From positions 1,331,693-1,395,692 of the forward strand of contig NZ_CP008852.1 in the NCBI RefSeq assembly GCF_000725345.1: 64,000 nucleotides of DNA, in the 5' to 3' direction. Position 1 is the stretch's first letter, and each line of letters opens with the position of its first letter. This stretch comes from Pelosinus sp. UFO1 (GTDB taxonomy: Bacteria; Bacillota; Negativicutes; DSM-13327). A program made the translations under genes and the position numbers. Under the pieces are notes generated by a model. It was not told the DNA's origin, searched no databases, and saw nothing but the letters and a program-made list of their open reading frames with translations. Positions 1 through 7,892 of the stretch are shown piece after piece.

Positions 1-606
1 TTAGAATTTCCAGTTATAAATGAAAAAACTGCTCAACAATTTCTTAGGTCACGTAGATCAATTCGCTGCTATAAGGATACTGCGATTCCAAGAGAACAAC
101 TACTAAAGTTAGTTGAAATCGCTCGATTCGCTCCCACAGCCAGTAATAAGCAAGGGGTGTCCTATATTATTGTTGAGGATAAGAAAATCATTCAAAGGGC
201 TACTGAGATTACGATTGAGTGGATGGAAGAAGAATTGAAAAAGGAAACCACATCCCATTGGAGCTTTCCATATCATGTTCGTAACTATAGGGAAAAAGGT
301 GTAGATACTGTTTTACGTAATCATGCTCCTTTAATTTTAGCAACTGCGCAAAAGAATTTTAACAATGGACGAGAGAATACGATTTTTTCTCTTGCTTACC
401 TTGAACTTTTTGCAACGGCTCTTGGATTGGGTTCTTGCTGGGCGGGACTCTTCGAAATGTGCATATTTGCAAACCATGACCCTTTGATAGAATTGTTCAA
501 AATCCCCGAAGATAAAGTGATAACAGGAGCAGTTATGGTTGGTTATCCCAAATATAAATATAAAAGGCTGGTTGACCGTAATCCATTAGATGTGGCTTGG
601 CTGTAA
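1..606 (+). CDS. Nitroreductase family protein (5' end outside window)
   Basis: The reading frame is open from the first base of the window and ends at TAA 604-606, so the N-terminus lies upstream. The visible 201 residues begin within the typical nitroreductase entry: RSRRSIRCYKD, then a helix with IARFAPTASNKQG, which is the FMN phosphate-binding segment. The C-terminal part has the family's LGLGSCWAGLFE and VGYPKYKY motifs. These are FMN-dependent NAD(P)H oxidoreductases. Several anaerobe relatives carry an N-terminal ferredoxin domain, which could lie in the missing part, but this cannot be seen. An internal ATG at 157 is not the start because homology extends upstream of it. The physiological substrate cannot be told from the sequence. 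Confidence 0.85.
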   Translation, partial: LEFPVINEKTAQQFLRSRRSIRCYKDTAIPREQLLKLVEIARFAPTASNKQGVSYIIVEDKKIIQRATEITIEWMEEELKKETTSHWSFPYHVRNYREKGVDTVLRNHAPLILATAQKNFNNGRENTIFSLAYLELFATALGLGSCWAGLFEMCIFANHDPLIELFKIPEDKVITGAVMVGYPKYKYKRLVDRNPLDVAWL

Positions 607-762
607 TCAAGATAATAAAATAGAAAAGGTAGTAGTCAAAAACTGTACTGCTGATTAGGCCCCCAAAATACCCACAAAAAAGTGTGTAATTTACTACTTA
701 ACTTTGAAATGGTACCATAAGTAATAAATCCAAGGCAGGAAAATTAATAAGGAGGGATTAAG

Positions 763-888
763 ATGAAAGATGTAGAGAAAACAGTAGGTAACTTAATTGA
801 TAAAGTGAATGTTTCTTTATCGGCCCTATAGACAGTGAAGGATTTTTATTTTACTACAAACACTTCGTCTATGAGAGTAAGTCAGTAA
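763..888 (+). pseudogene. Decayed PNPOx-like flavin-binding (general stress protein 26 type) gene
   Basis: A good ribosome site (AAGGAGGG, 749-757) precedes ATG 763, which opens MKDVEKTVGNLIDKVNVS and then stops at 829-831. Shifting frame continues as SFIGPIDSEGF, and a second shift at about 844 reads FYFTTNTSSMRVSQ before a stop at 886. These pieces match in order the start of pyridoxamine-5'-phosphate-oxidase-like proteins, where SSIDSEGFP..KAML is followed by .FYFTTNTSS.R. The linker between the two pieces is deleted and the remaining two thirds of the gene is absent. It is a remnant and not expected to make a working protein. The assignment rests on recognising the motif order by eye. Confidence 0.6.
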
Positions 889-925
889 AATCGAATTTCA
901 CTAATTGTTATAGGGAGATTGCTTA

Positions 926-1543
926 ATGTTAATAAAACGACATCTATTACTATTTATTCTAATTACTGTTTTTATAATGTATACTTCCAGCTCAATATTA
1001 TCAGCAAAATCAATTGAAAGAGAAAGAGGAGTTGAAAAAAATATGATCGTTACTAGTAGTGGTGTTATTAATGGTATAATTGATAAAAAGTATGGGAAAT
1101 ATGGAGCACAATTTTCAAAAGGCATGCCAACTCATTCAATACCATTAGCAATAAAGGAATATCCTAAAGACACTAAGACGTTTGCTATAATCATGGAAGA
1201 TAAGGATGCGATTCCGGTTGTAGGATTTTCATGGCTGCATTGGTCTGTTGCCAACTTAACTAAGGATTCACTAGAGGAAAATGCAAGCATAGACGCAAAA
1301 GATTTTATCCAAGGGACAAATAGCTGGTCTAGTACTTTACTTCCCCAACCATTAGATAGATATGAAGCCGCAAAATATGGGGGACCGACTCCTCCGGACA
1401 AACCTCACAATTATGAAATACATGTGTTTGCATTAGATACTACACTAGACTTACATAAGGGTTTTTATGTGAATGAGCTATATAAAGCTATGGATGGGCA
1501 TATATTAGCTCAATATACATTAAAAGCAATTTATAATAACTAA
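926..1543 (+). CDS. YbhB/YbcL-type PEBP (Raf-kinase-inhibitor-like) protein, exported
   Basis: The 205-residue product has a positively charged start and a hydrophobic segment at about 6-27 (signal peptide or anchor). This is followed by a phosphatidylethanolamine-binding-protein fold at about 40-203. Visible family motifs are MEDKDA (ligand pocket, about 91-96), SWLHW about 103-107, and YGGPTPPDKPHNYEIHVFALD near 150-171 (the conserved PPD-x-PHxY strand). The ATG at 926 has GGGAGA upstream. Bacterial members are small, mostly uncharacterised, and often called kinase-inhibitor-like by homology only. The next gene is an HxlR regulator on the same strand 63 bp downstream, which may control this locus. 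No function beyond the fold is claimed. Confidence 0.85.
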   Translation: MLIKRHLLLFILITVFIMYTSSSILSAKSIERERGVEKNMIVTSSGVINGIIDKKYGKYGAQFSKGMPTHSIPLAIKEYPKDTKTFAIIMEDKDAIPVVGFSWLHWSVANLTKDSLEENASIDAKDFIQGTNSWSSTLLPQPLDRYEAAKYGGPTPPDKPHNYEIHVFALDTTLDLHKGFYVNELYKAMDGHILAQYTLKAIYNN

Positions 1544-1606
1544 GATAAACCATCTTGGGATTTTCATTAATTGTAGCACAGGCTAAGTTAGGCGGGAGGA
1601 TAAATA

Positions 1607-1960
1607 TTGAAAATACGAAGCGAATTTACTTGTCCTTTAGAATTAACACTTGATATGATTTCTGGGAAATGGAAACCGATCATAATTTGGAGACTACGCC
1701 TAGGAAAGCAACAACTCTCTACACTTAATAAAGATATTCAAGGCATAAACCAAAAGATGTTAATACAGCACTTGAGTGAATTAATTGAGTGTGGAATTGT
1801 TGAGAAAATTACGTACCTAGGTTATCCTTTAAAAGTAGAATATTTTCTTACAGAAATCGGTTTCAAATTCTTAGAGGGTTTAGAAGTTTTTCAAAAAATA
1901 GGTCAAGAATACTTTAATCGATATCAAGGGGCGGTTCCGCAAAAGGAAGTCATTATATAA
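1607..1960 (+). CDS. HxlR-family winged-helix transcriptional regulator
   Basis: The 117-residue protein opens with CPLELTLDMISGKWKPIIIWRL, the hallmark N-terminus of the HxlR family (cysteine, then GKW-x-x-xI). It continues through the recognition helix INQKMLIQHLSELIECGIVEK and the wing YLGYPLKVEYFLTEIG. The start is a TTG at 1607 with GGGAGG seven bases upstream; no ATG fits. Family members are dimeric repressors or activators, and some sense aldehydes or oxidants through the N-terminal Cys, which is present here. Its targets are unknown. The neighbouring PEBP gene, or the nitroreductase further upstream, are the natural candidates by proximity. Confidence 0.88.
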   Translation: MKIRSEFTCPLELTLDMISGKWKPIIIWRLRLGKQQLSTLNKDIQGINQKMLIQHLSELIECGIVEKITYLGYPLKVEYFLTEIGFKFLEGLEVFQKIGQEYFNRYQGAVPQKEVII

Positions 1961-2080
1961 TTATGTGGAATAAGTATGGCTTGTTATTAAGTCATGACCA
2001 GGTGGCATCGATATCATGTTAAGGCACTATCGATTATTTGCTGAAGGCCTTAAGTAAATAGGTGAATACAGTAGTTGGAA

Positions 2081-2119
2081 TAATCACCCCGGTAGCATCG
2101 GCGGTGATTATTTTTTTTT
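2081..2119 (+). terminator. Rho-independent terminator after the HxlR gene
   Basis: TAATCACC (2081-2088) pairs with GGTGATTA (2103-2110), followed at once by a run of T to 2119. It lies 120 bp after the HxlR stop. Confidence 0.85.
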
Positions 2120-2193
2120 GAGTAAGCATAGAGGTAAATGAAAGAATTTAGAGTGTGGAAAATGGTTGCTCTTTACAAGGATATCTTTTCAAC

Positions 2194-2266
2194 ATTACAG
2201 CTTATCTTCCTAATATTACAGCTTACTTGTGGGTGTATTGAATGGAGTAATTTATTAACATATACT
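2194..2266 (+). promoter_or_regulatory. Candidate LytTR operator and promoter for the LytTR/DUF3021 pair
   Basis: ATTACAGCTTA occurs twice, at 2194-2204 and 2215-2225, exactly 21 bp apart. LytTR-domain regulators typically bind two direct repeats about two helical turns apart. Directly downstream is TTGAAT (2238-2243), a 17-bp spacer and TATACT (2261-2266), a good sigma-A-like promoter. The repeat sits just upstream of the -35 box, the position expected for activation. Autoregulation is an inference. Confidence 0.6.
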
Positions 2267-2283
2267 AGAAATAGGAAGAGGGG

Positions 2284-2730
2284 GTGGTCAAGATAAAAAT
2301 TACCATTGAAAATATACCTGATGGAATTGAGCCAGAGATAATTATAAGATGTAACGAAGTTGATGATTCATTACTGCAGCTTATCGATTCCATTAAATCA
2401 GCTTCCAAAAAGCTAGTAGGAATCACAGATTTGCAACTGCATATTATCAATCCTAAAGATGTATTTTATTTTGAATCAGTTGACAATAAAGTATTTATAT
2501 ATTGTCAAGAAAAGGTTTTTGAATCAAGGCTAAAGCTTTATGAGATTGAAAAGGCATATGAGAACTGGGATTTTTTTAGAGCATCAAAATCAACAATCCT
2601 TAATATTACAAAAATAGACTCTATAAGGCCAGTTTTTTATGGAAAATTTGAAGCGTTACTTCAGAATGGAGAAAGAGTAGTTATTTCCCGGCAATATGTT
2701 CCTGTATTCAGAAAGAAATTAGGATTATAG
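2284..2730 (+). CDS. LytTR DNA-binding domain transcriptional regulator
   Basis: The 148-residue protein has no receiver domain. Residues about 1-50 form a short alpha/beta lead (KIKITIENIPDGIEPEIIIRC), and about 55-148 are a LytTR domain: DVFYFESVDNKVFIYC, ESRLKLYEIEKAY, FFRASKSTILNITKIDSI, and the closing ERVVISRQYVPVFRKKLGL. This is the stand-alone LytTR type that is usually paired with a DUF3021 membrane protein, which is exactly the next gene 13 bp downstream. The start is a GTG at 2284 behind an AGGAAGAGGG stretch. It probably controls its own operon through the 21-bp-spaced direct repeat upstream. Confidence 0.88.
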   Translation: MVKIKITIENIPDGIEPEIIIRCNEVDDSLLQLIDSIKSASKKLVGITDLQLHIINPKDVFYFESVDNKVFIYCQEKVFESRLKLYEIEKAYENWDFFRASKSTILNITKIDSIRPVFYGKFEALLQNGERVVISRQYVPVFRKKLGL

Positions 2731-2743
2731 GGAGGTTTTATTA

Positions 2744-3175
2744 ATGAGATTAAGTCAATATTTAAAACATTTCATGGCGGATACTTTTAAAGCTAGTGGA
2801 TGTTTGATGATGATTGCTGCTATATTTTTGGGACTTAACTCTATAGAGACAGTTAAAGCCACACTGCTATGGCAAATTATCGTAATAGCATCAGCATATA
2901 CACTTTTCAAATTTGCGTTTGTAAATAATCTTGATTTAGGGAAAAAAGCGCAATTAATCGTATTTATTATTTGTTCTACACTAGCAAATATAATGGTAGT
3001 ACTATGGCTGTATTTAATTAGTCCTAATATAGATAGTAATCTTATAATAATGTATATCATTGTAATTTTAATTGTGAAGGGAGCAGCTTTTGCAATGATG
3101 TATATTGACGGTCAAGAACAAGCAAAACAGCTCAACGAAAAACTAAGCGAGTATAAAAACGGCACTAGTGAATAA
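2744..3175 (+). CDS. DUF3021 family membrane protein
   Basis: The 143-residue product has four hydrophobic segments at about 15-30, 42-60, 70-90 and 98-118, and a polar, charged C-terminal tail (GQEQAKQLNEKLSEYKNGTSE). This topology and length, and the position directly behind a LytTR regulator, match the DUF3021 family. In streptococci and other Firmicutes such membrane proteins act as the inhibitory partner of the LytTR regulator. That role is inferred here from gene order. The ATG has GGGAGG eight bases upstream, and translation is likely coupled to the regulator. Confidence 0.82.
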   Translation: MRLSQYLKHFMADTFKASGCLMMIAAIFLGLNSIETVKATLLWQIIVIASAYTLFKFAFVNNLDLGKKAQLIVFIICSTLANIMVVLWLYLISPNIDSNLIIMYIIVILIVKGAAFAMMYIDGQEQAKQLNEKLSEYKNGTSE

Positions 3176-3219
3176 AAAAAATATATTCAAATTTAATTCC
3201 AATGAGAAACAGTTTTTAA

Positions 3220-3250
3220 ATGACAATGGTGTCATGTCCATAAAAGCAAC
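3220..3250 (+). repeat. Short intergenic hairpin repeat, copy 1
   Basis: ATGACA-ATGG-TGTCAT hairpin followed by GTCCATAAAAGCAAC. Related copies with core CAATGG and the tail TAAAAGTAAC-like lie at 6484-6525 and 34081-34113, and a tail-only match at 5074-5103. All are downstream of genes. Confidence 0.45.
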
Positions 3251-3272
3251 AAATCCATTAAGTTAAGATAGC

Positions 3273-3320
3273 AACTGCGGGGTCTAATTTAGTTTGAAAA
3301 CTAAATTAGACCCCGCAGTT
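3273..3320. terminator. Perfect 20-bp inverted repeat, probable bidirectional terminator
   Basis: AACTGCGGGGTCTAATTTAG at 3273-3292 is perfectly complementary to 3301-3320 with an 8-nt loop. T-runs are weak on both sides, so it could also be a stable processing or mRNA-end hairpin. It lies about 100 bp downstream of the DUF3021 gene. Confidence 0.55.
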
Positions 3321-3367
3321 AATTTTATGTAAAAATAAAAAACAAATCGATTTCTATTCATTTGTTC

Positions 3368-3400
3368 ATGTCTTTGTTCATTTATGAAAGTAAAGACATG
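3368..3400. other. Inverted repeat upstream of catalase
   Basis: CATGTCTTT (3368-3376) and AAAGACATG (3392-3400) are perfect complements around a 15-nt spacer, 120 bp before the catalase start. It could be an operator or an mRNA leader hairpin. It does not match the PerR box consensus well, so no regulator is assigned. Confidence 0.35.
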
Positions 3401-3519
3401 TGCAGAGTGAAGCTCTCCTAAGTCATCATTAATTTCGCCGGTGTTTCAATCTATTCATAAGTAATCCTTAAATTAATATAAATCATAATAGGATTTATCA
3501 TTTAAGGAGGAGATGGATT

Positions 3520-4971
3520 ATGCCGAAACGCTATCTTACCAGCAATCAGGGAGCTCCTGTTACTGATGATCAAAATTCATTAAGTGTAGGTGAAAGGGGA
3601 CCAATAGTACTTGAGGATATAGTTTTCCTCGAAAAGATTTCACATTTTGACAGGGAGAGAATTCCTGAAAGAGTAGTACATGCTAAAGGAGCCGGAGCTT
3701 TTGGTTTTTTTGTACCCTATCAATCAATGGCTTCATTGACCAAGGCAAATTTTCTACAAGATCCTGAAAAGAAAACACCTGTTTTTGTTAGATTTTCGGT
3801 AGCAGGCAGCTCTGTCGGTGGCGCAGACACAGTGCGGGATATCAGAGGATTTGCTGTAAAATTTTATACAGAAGAAGGTAATTACGATCTTGTTGGCAAC
3901 CATATTCCAGTGTTTCCGATTCGAGATCCTCTTCAGTTTCCTGATTTGTTTCATGCCTTAAAGCCAGATCCGGTTACGAATGTCCGGGGAGGGCCGATAG
4001 CAGCTAGCCGTTTTTGGGACTTCATGTCGTTAAGGCCAGAGTCAATGAATTTTCTTACCTACTTGTTTGCAGATAATGGGACTGTCAAAAGCTATAGAAC
4101 AATTCCAGGGTACGGAGTTAACACATATAAGTGGGTTAATTTGTGTGGGGAAGCGGTATATGTTAAGTATCACTGGGAACCTTGTGAAGGTGTTGAATAC
4201 ATAGACAGCAAGACAGCAGTTCAACTTGCAGGCATGGACCCTGACGTAGCAAGCAGAGATTTATTCGATGCCATTGCGGCAGGGCATACTGTTGAATTTG
4301 AGATGCGTGTACAAATAATGAGCCTTGAAGATGAATGTGAGCAAGCGTTTGATCCATTGGACTCTACAAAAATTTGGCCGGAAGACTTATTTCCATTAAT
4401 GCCAGTAGGTAGAATGGTGTTAAATAAGAATCCAGGGAATTTTTTTGTTGAAGTCGAGCAGTCAGCCTTTTCACCGGCGGCTATTGTACCGGGCATCGAT
4501 TTTTCGAATGATAGAATTCTACAAGGCCGTATTTTTCCTTATGGAGATACCCAAAGATACCGTATAGGGGTCAATTATTTACAACTTCCAACAAATATGC
4601 CTAGAAAATCGATAGCAAATATGATGCAAGATGGAGCCATGCAAACTATGTATAACGAAGGTATTGCCAACTACTTACCAAATACATTAGGTGGTGGGAT
4701 GCCTATGGAGGCACCTAAGAAAGGGCAACCCGATCAGGAATTTGTTTCAGGCAGTATAACTCGGCAGGAAATAGCACGCGACAATTATTATCAAGCTAGG
4801 CTTAGATATCGAACTATGACTGCGCTGGAAAGGAAACATCTGGTTTCCAATATTGTAGAAAGTTTAAATCAAGCGTATGAGCCTATTCAAAGAAGAATGA
4901 TTGAACATTTTATGAGGCTAGATAGTGAATTTGGTAGCAGAATAGCACAGGGAATAAATTTGATGATATAA
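3520..4971 (+). CDS. katA: Monofunctional haem catalase (small-subunit clade)
   Basis: The 483-residue length is that of clade-3 small-subunit catalases, which dismutate hydrogen peroxide to water and oxygen in the cytoplasm. The opening MPKRYLTSNQGAPVTDDQNS is typical. Catalytic residues are visible: distal His54 in RVVHAKGAGAFG, Asn127 in LVGNHIPVF, and the proximal haem-ligand Tyr341 in GRIFPYGDTQRYRIG. The start ATG has AAGGAGGAG upstream. It stands alone between two hairpins, so it is probably monocistronic. A catalase in an anaerobe would serve oxygen tolerance, together with the ferritin and EFR1 ferredoxin elsewhere in the window. Binding of NADPH is possible but cannot be judged here. 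Confidence 0.97.
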   Translation: MPKRYLTSNQGAPVTDDQNSLSVGERGPIVLEDIVFLEKISHFDRERIPERVVHAKGAGAFGFFVPYQSMASLTKANFLQDPEKKTPVFVRFSVAGSSVGGADTVRDIRGFAVKFYTEEGNYDLVGNHIPVFPIRDPLQFPDLFHALKPDPVTNVRGGPIAASRFWDFMSLRPESMNFLTYLFADNGTVKSYRTIPGYGVNTYKWVNLCGEAVYVKYHWEPCEGVEYIDSKTAVQLAGMDPDVASRDLFDAIAAGHTVEFEMRVQIMSLEDECEQAFDPLDSTKIWPEDLFPLMPVGRMVLNKNPGNFFVEVEQSAFSPAAIVPGIDFSNDRILQGRIFPYGDTQRYRIGVNYLQLPTNMPRKSIANMMQDGAMQTMYNEGIANYLPNTLGGGMPMEAPKKGQPDQEFVSGSITRQEIARDNYYQARLRYRTMTALERKHLVSNIVESLNQAYEPIQRRMIEHFMRLDSEFGSRIAQGINLMI

Positions 4972-5073
4972 AGGTGAAACGTATCACTGGTAATAGTGAC
5001 ACTTCCCTTGATATTTTGATCTATTCTTGAATGCGGATACATAAGGAGAACATCAAACCGAAACATAAAAAGA

Positions 5074-5103
5074 GGGCTATGACTATAAAAGTAATAAGGT
5101 GAC
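5074..5103 (+). repeat. Short intergenic repeat, partial copy
   Basis: GGGCTATGACTATAAAAGTAAT resembles the tail of the hairpin repeat at 34081-34113 (GGCATGCCTATAAAAGTAAC). It lacks the paired stem. It lies after the catalase gene. Confidence 0.3.
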
Positions 5104-5121
5104 TTCCGATAGTAAGATAAT

Positions 5122-5165
5122 AAAAATTTACCCCATGGAATATGAATCCTTGGGGTAAATTTTAT
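5122..5165 (+). terminator. Terminator after catalase
   Basis: AAAATTTACCCCA (5123-5135) pairs perfectly with TGGGGTAAATTTT (5151-5163). The T-run forms part of the stem, and its symmetrical A/T ends make it potentially bidirectional. The rest of the 306-bp gap between catalase and arsR holds the partial repeat at 5074 and the promoter below. Confidence 0.75.
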
Positions 5166-5198
5166 AGCAATACAGATGAATAATTATTAATGATTCAA

Positions 5199-5227
5199 TT
5201 GACAATAACGTCAATATAAGATAAACT
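5199..5227 (+). promoter_or_regulatory. Promoter of the ArsR-family gene
   Basis: TTGACA (5199-5204), 17-bp spacer, TAAACT (5222-5227). A small inverted repeat TTGAC-N6-GTCAA overlaps the -35 box, and another, TTCGA-N6-TCGAA, follows the -10. Either could be the ArsR operator. Confidence 0.55.
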
Positions 5228-5277
5228 CAATTCGAGACTTATCGAACTTTAATACAACTAAAATAGGAGTTGCAAAA

Positions 5278-5583
5278 ATGGATACAAAAAAAATGGCGAA
5301 AATATTTAAAGCTCTTTCGAATGAGAATCGATTAGAATTGTATTTGAAAATTGCCGAGGCTCATGAAGCCAGTTTTGAGACGGGTGGGGAATGTTGTATT
5401 GCAGATATCATGGTTTGTTTGAATATTGGTGCGCCGACAATTTCACATCATATTAAAGAATTGGTGAATGCAGAACTCATTTTCACTGAAAAAAGGGGAA
5501 AATTTCTAGTGTGTAGGGTAAATGAAGAACTAGTGACTGAAGTAAGCAAGATGTTAGCCCTACAAAATTCGTTACAGAAATAG
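5278..5583 (+). CDS. ArsR/SmtB-family transcriptional regulator
   Basis: The 101-residue winged-helix protein contains KIFKALSNENRLELYLKI (helix 1-2) and the recognition region GAPTISHHIKELVNAELIFTEKRGKFLVCRVN, the ArsR signature. Two cysteines in GGECCIADIMVC, together with Cys79-region VCRVN, could form a metal or thiol sensing site, but no classical ELCVC metal box is present. The gene has a readable promoter and lies 130 bp upstream of an EFR1-type ferredoxin gene on the same strand, which is the probable target. A TTTGCAATA/TATTGCAAA inverted repeat (5594-5602, 5612-5620) sits between the two genes and is a candidate binding site. Confidence 0.87.
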   Translation: MDTKKMAKIFKALSNENRLELYLKIAEAHEASFETGGECCIADIMVCLNIGAPTISHHIKELVNAELIFTEKRGKFLVCRVNEELVTEVSKMLALQNSLQK

Positions 5584-5593
5584 ATATAATTTT

Positions 5594-5620
5594 TTTGCAA
5601 TACAATTCGATTATTGCAAA
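5594..5620. promoter_or_regulatory. Inverted repeat between arsR-type gene and EFR1 gene
   Basis: TTTGCAATA (5594-5602) is the exact reverse complement of TATTGCAAA (5612-5620), with a 9-bp gap. It is preceded by a T-run, so it could be an operator for the downstream gene or a weak terminator on the minus strand. Confidence 0.4.
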
Positions 5621-5712
5621 AGTATTAAAGTATAAAATTATAATGAAAGAGTTCAAATGAGATATTTATAAGCAAGATAAAAATTAATAATAGAAAGATA
5701 AGGGAAATAAAA

Positions 5713-6477
5713 ATGAAAATATTTTATTTTACAGCTACAGGAAACAGTTTGTACGTTGCCAAAAGAATCGGTGGAGAACTATGTTCAATTCCTCAGATGT
5801 TAAAGGAAGGAAAGCGTGAGTTTGCAGATGAAGCGATTGGCTTTGTATTTCCCTGTTACGGCTTTGCCCCCCCAAGGATGGTAATGAATTTTATTAAGGG
5901 GTCAAAGTTTAAGGCCAATTACTTTTTTGCAATTATGACTTATGGTAATAAGGCATCCGGGTTAGGGGACATGGAAAAAATCGGGAATCAGGCAGGCATT
6001 CAGTTCAACTATACAAATAAAGTTCTTATGGTTGATAATTATCTTCCTATATTTAAAATAGAAGACCAGCTAAAAAAAGAAAACACGAAAAAAACGGAAG
6101 AAAAGCTAGAGCAAATAGTAAGAGATATTAAAAGCAGAAAAAAACAGCTCATAAGAAAAGGATTTGTATCAAATGTCTTATCTAAAGGTGTCTCTAAATT
6201 CATCAATAAACTTCATCGTGATAATGGGGATAAGCAGTTTATTATTCGAGACAATTGTAATGGTTGCAAAGTATGTGAAAAGGTTTGCCCTATAAGCAAT
6301 ATTAAAGTTGATAGAAAACCCGAGTATTTGCATAAATGCGAAGGATGCTTTGCGTGTATACACCATTGCCCGCAAACTGCAATACATCTAAAAATTGAGC
6401 GCAGCAATACTAGATTCATGAATCGGAATGTGAAACTAAAAGAAATCATTGATGCGAATAATCAGAGCAAGGTCTAG
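5713..6477 (+). CDS. EFR1-family ferrodoxin (flavodoxin-like domain plus 2[4Fe-4S])
   Basis: Residues 1-about 150 are a flavodoxin-like domain starting MKIFYFTATGNSLYVAKRI, where the TATGNS loop would hold FMN phosphate. The C-terminal third has two ferredoxin motifs: CNGCKVCEKVCP at about 184-195 and CEGCFACIHHCP at about 210-221, giving two [4Fe-4S] clusters. This domain order defines the EFR1 family, common in anaerobic Firmicutes and used for low-potential electron transfer of unknown partner. A lysine-rich helix (about 115-165) links the domains. It follows an ArsR-family regulator. Start ATG 5713 has AAGGGAAAT upstream. Confidence 0.88.
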   Translation: MKIFYFTATGNSLYVAKRIGGELCSIPQMLKEGKREFADEAIGFVFPCYGFAPPRMVMNFIKGSKFKANYFFAIMTYGNKASGLGDMEKIGNQAGIQFNYTNKVLMVDNYLPIFKIEDQLKKENTKKTEEKLEQIVRDIKSRKKQLIRKGFVSNVLSKGVSKFINKLHRDNGDKQFIIRDNCNGCKVCEKVCPISNIKVDRKPEYLHKCEGCFACIHHCPQTAIHLKIERSNTRFMNRNVKLKEIIDANNQSKV

Positions 6478-6483
6478 ATGTGA

Positions 6484-6525
6484 AGTGACAGTGGCGGCAC
6501 GTCCGTAAAATTATCTATAGTAACG
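6484..6525 (+). repeat. Short intergenic hairpin repeat, copy 2
   Basis: GTGACAGTGGCGGCACGTCC followed by GTAAAATTATCTATAGTAAC. Compare 3220-3250 and 34081-34113. The core TGACARTGGYG-CA is kept, and the tail is expanded. Confidence 0.4.
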
Positions 6526-6540
6526 TGATAAAAATAGCAA

Positions 6541-6579
6541 AAATCCTGCATCCTTATATAAGTGATGCAGGATTTTTTT
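6541..6579 (+). terminator. Terminator after the EFR1 gene
   Basis: AAATCCTGCATC (6541-6552) pairs with GATGCAGGATTT (6564-6575), followed by a T-run. Confidence 0.92.
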
Positions 6580-6709
6580 ACTAGCAGTATAATTGGTAAA
6601 TGTTACCATATATTATTAACGTACTATATATTCTAAATAATCCACTCTCTTGCAGAGCCTGAAGCGAACATAACATTATAAAATTTAACATTACGAGAGG
6701 AGATGAACT

Positions 6710-7876
6710 TTGAAAAATTTATTTAACATACTATTTATTACTATTTTCCTTTGTCTTATTACTGCTATTACAGTAACGGCAGAGGTAGAAACACGCTTTA
6801 TCAATGGAATTCCAGTCACTGGTGAGTTTGATGTAGCTTTGGAGGTTTTTGATACTAAAATTGTTGAAATTATGAAGGAACATAACATACCTGCAGGAAC
6901 GATGGCGGTTATGCATGATGGACAAATAGTTCTAAGTCATGGGTATGGTTATTCTGATAAGGACAGGAAAATACCTACCCAGCCCGGAACACGAATGAGG
7001 ATAGCAAGTATAACAAAATCTTTCACTAATGCTGCTATTAAACATCTCATTAGCGAGGGGAAAGTTAGCTTAGATGAAAAAGTGGTTGATGTACTAAATA
7101 TTAAGCCGCTTGGAGGTAATTACTATGATCCAAGGTGGGAAGATATTACCATTAGTCATTTAATTTATCATAAGGGCGGCTGGGACAGCCAAGCTGCTTT
7201 TGATCCTATGTTTTCGATGAAAAAGATATCTAATGAAATGGGGCTAAATGGTCTTCCTTCCATAAGCGACATTGCAGCATTTATGATGTCGCAGCCGCTG
7301 CAATATAATCCGGGGGAAAAGTATGCTTATTCGAATTTTGGATATGCATTACTAGGCATTATTATTGAACAGGTAACAGGGAAGTCCTATTACGATTATC
7401 TTTATACAGTAGTCTTACATCCACTAGGGTTAGAAGATGTAAAGCCTGGCTATTCGCTACCTGAAAAACGCGATTCAAATGAGGTAGGGTGGTATTCCGA
7501 CCCTTTTATAACTCAATCCTTATTTGACCAACGAAAAGATGTGTATTTGCCTGATGGCGGGTTCTATCTAGAAAACTTAGATGCAAACGGAAGGTTAATA
7601 GCTTCTACGGAAAGTCTTGTGAAATTTGCTCAAGTATACTGGCTAAAAGGAGAGATTCGGAATCCAGGGGAAAAGCAACAGTGGATACATACTGGAAGTT
7701 TACCTGGAACGGCATCAATTTTGCTATGGCGGGCAACTGGCACTAACATAGCTGTTATATTTAATCAACGTAATAATTCAACCGACGTGGTTCCAGACGG
7801 AATAGGTAGAAATGATTATTATCAAACCATTACTAAAAAGGCGATAAGTGAAGCGGCAGATAGTGTTTCTTTTTGA
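6710..7876 (+). CDS. Serine hydrolase of the class C beta-lactamase / penicillin-binding-like family
   Basis: The 388-residue protein starts at a TTG (6710) with GAGAGGAG seven bases upstream; the nearby ATG 6703 opens only a seven-codon frame. Residues 1-24 are a signal peptide ending at VTA-EV. Catalytic motifs of the beta-lactamase (DUF/AmpC) superfamily are present: SxxK as Ser100-Ile-Thr-Lys103, YSN as Tyr207-Ser-Asn209, and HTG in WIHTGSLPG near the C-terminus replacing KTG. Such exported hydrolases include esterases, D-aminopeptidases and peptidoglycan-related enzymes. Resistance to beta-lactams is not implied. It is flanked by terminators and therefore monocistronic. Confidence 0.88.
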   Translation: MKNLFNILFITIFLCLITAITVTAEVETRFINGIPVTGEFDVALEVFDTKIVEIMKEHNIPAGTMAVMHDGQIVLSHGYGYSDKDRKIPTQPGTRMRIASITKSFTNAAIKHLISEGKVSLDEKVVDVLNIKPLGGNYYDPRWEDITISHLIYHKGGWDSQAAFDPMFSMKKISNEMGLNGLPSISDIAAFMMSQPLQYNPGEKYAYSNFGYALLGIIIEQVTGKSYYDYLYTVVLHPLGLEDVKPGYSLPEKRDSNEVGWYSDPFITQSLFDQRKDVYLPDGGFYLENLDANGRLIASTESLVKFAQVYWLKGEIRNPGEKQQWIHTGSLPGTASILLWRATGTNIAVIFNQRNNSTDVVPDGIGRNDYYQTITKKAISEAADSVSF

Positions 7877-7892
7877 TGATAAAAATGCTTAG

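Noticed and set aside
3220-3250. Possible c-di-GMP riboswitch or rho-independent terminator
   Set aside because: The hairpin repeat lies 3' of genes, lacks GEMM-type loops and has no T-run.
3478-3498. PerR box before catalase
   Set aside because: ATAAATC-N7-GATTTAT has symmetry but poor agreement with the PerR consensus and an uncertain promoter.
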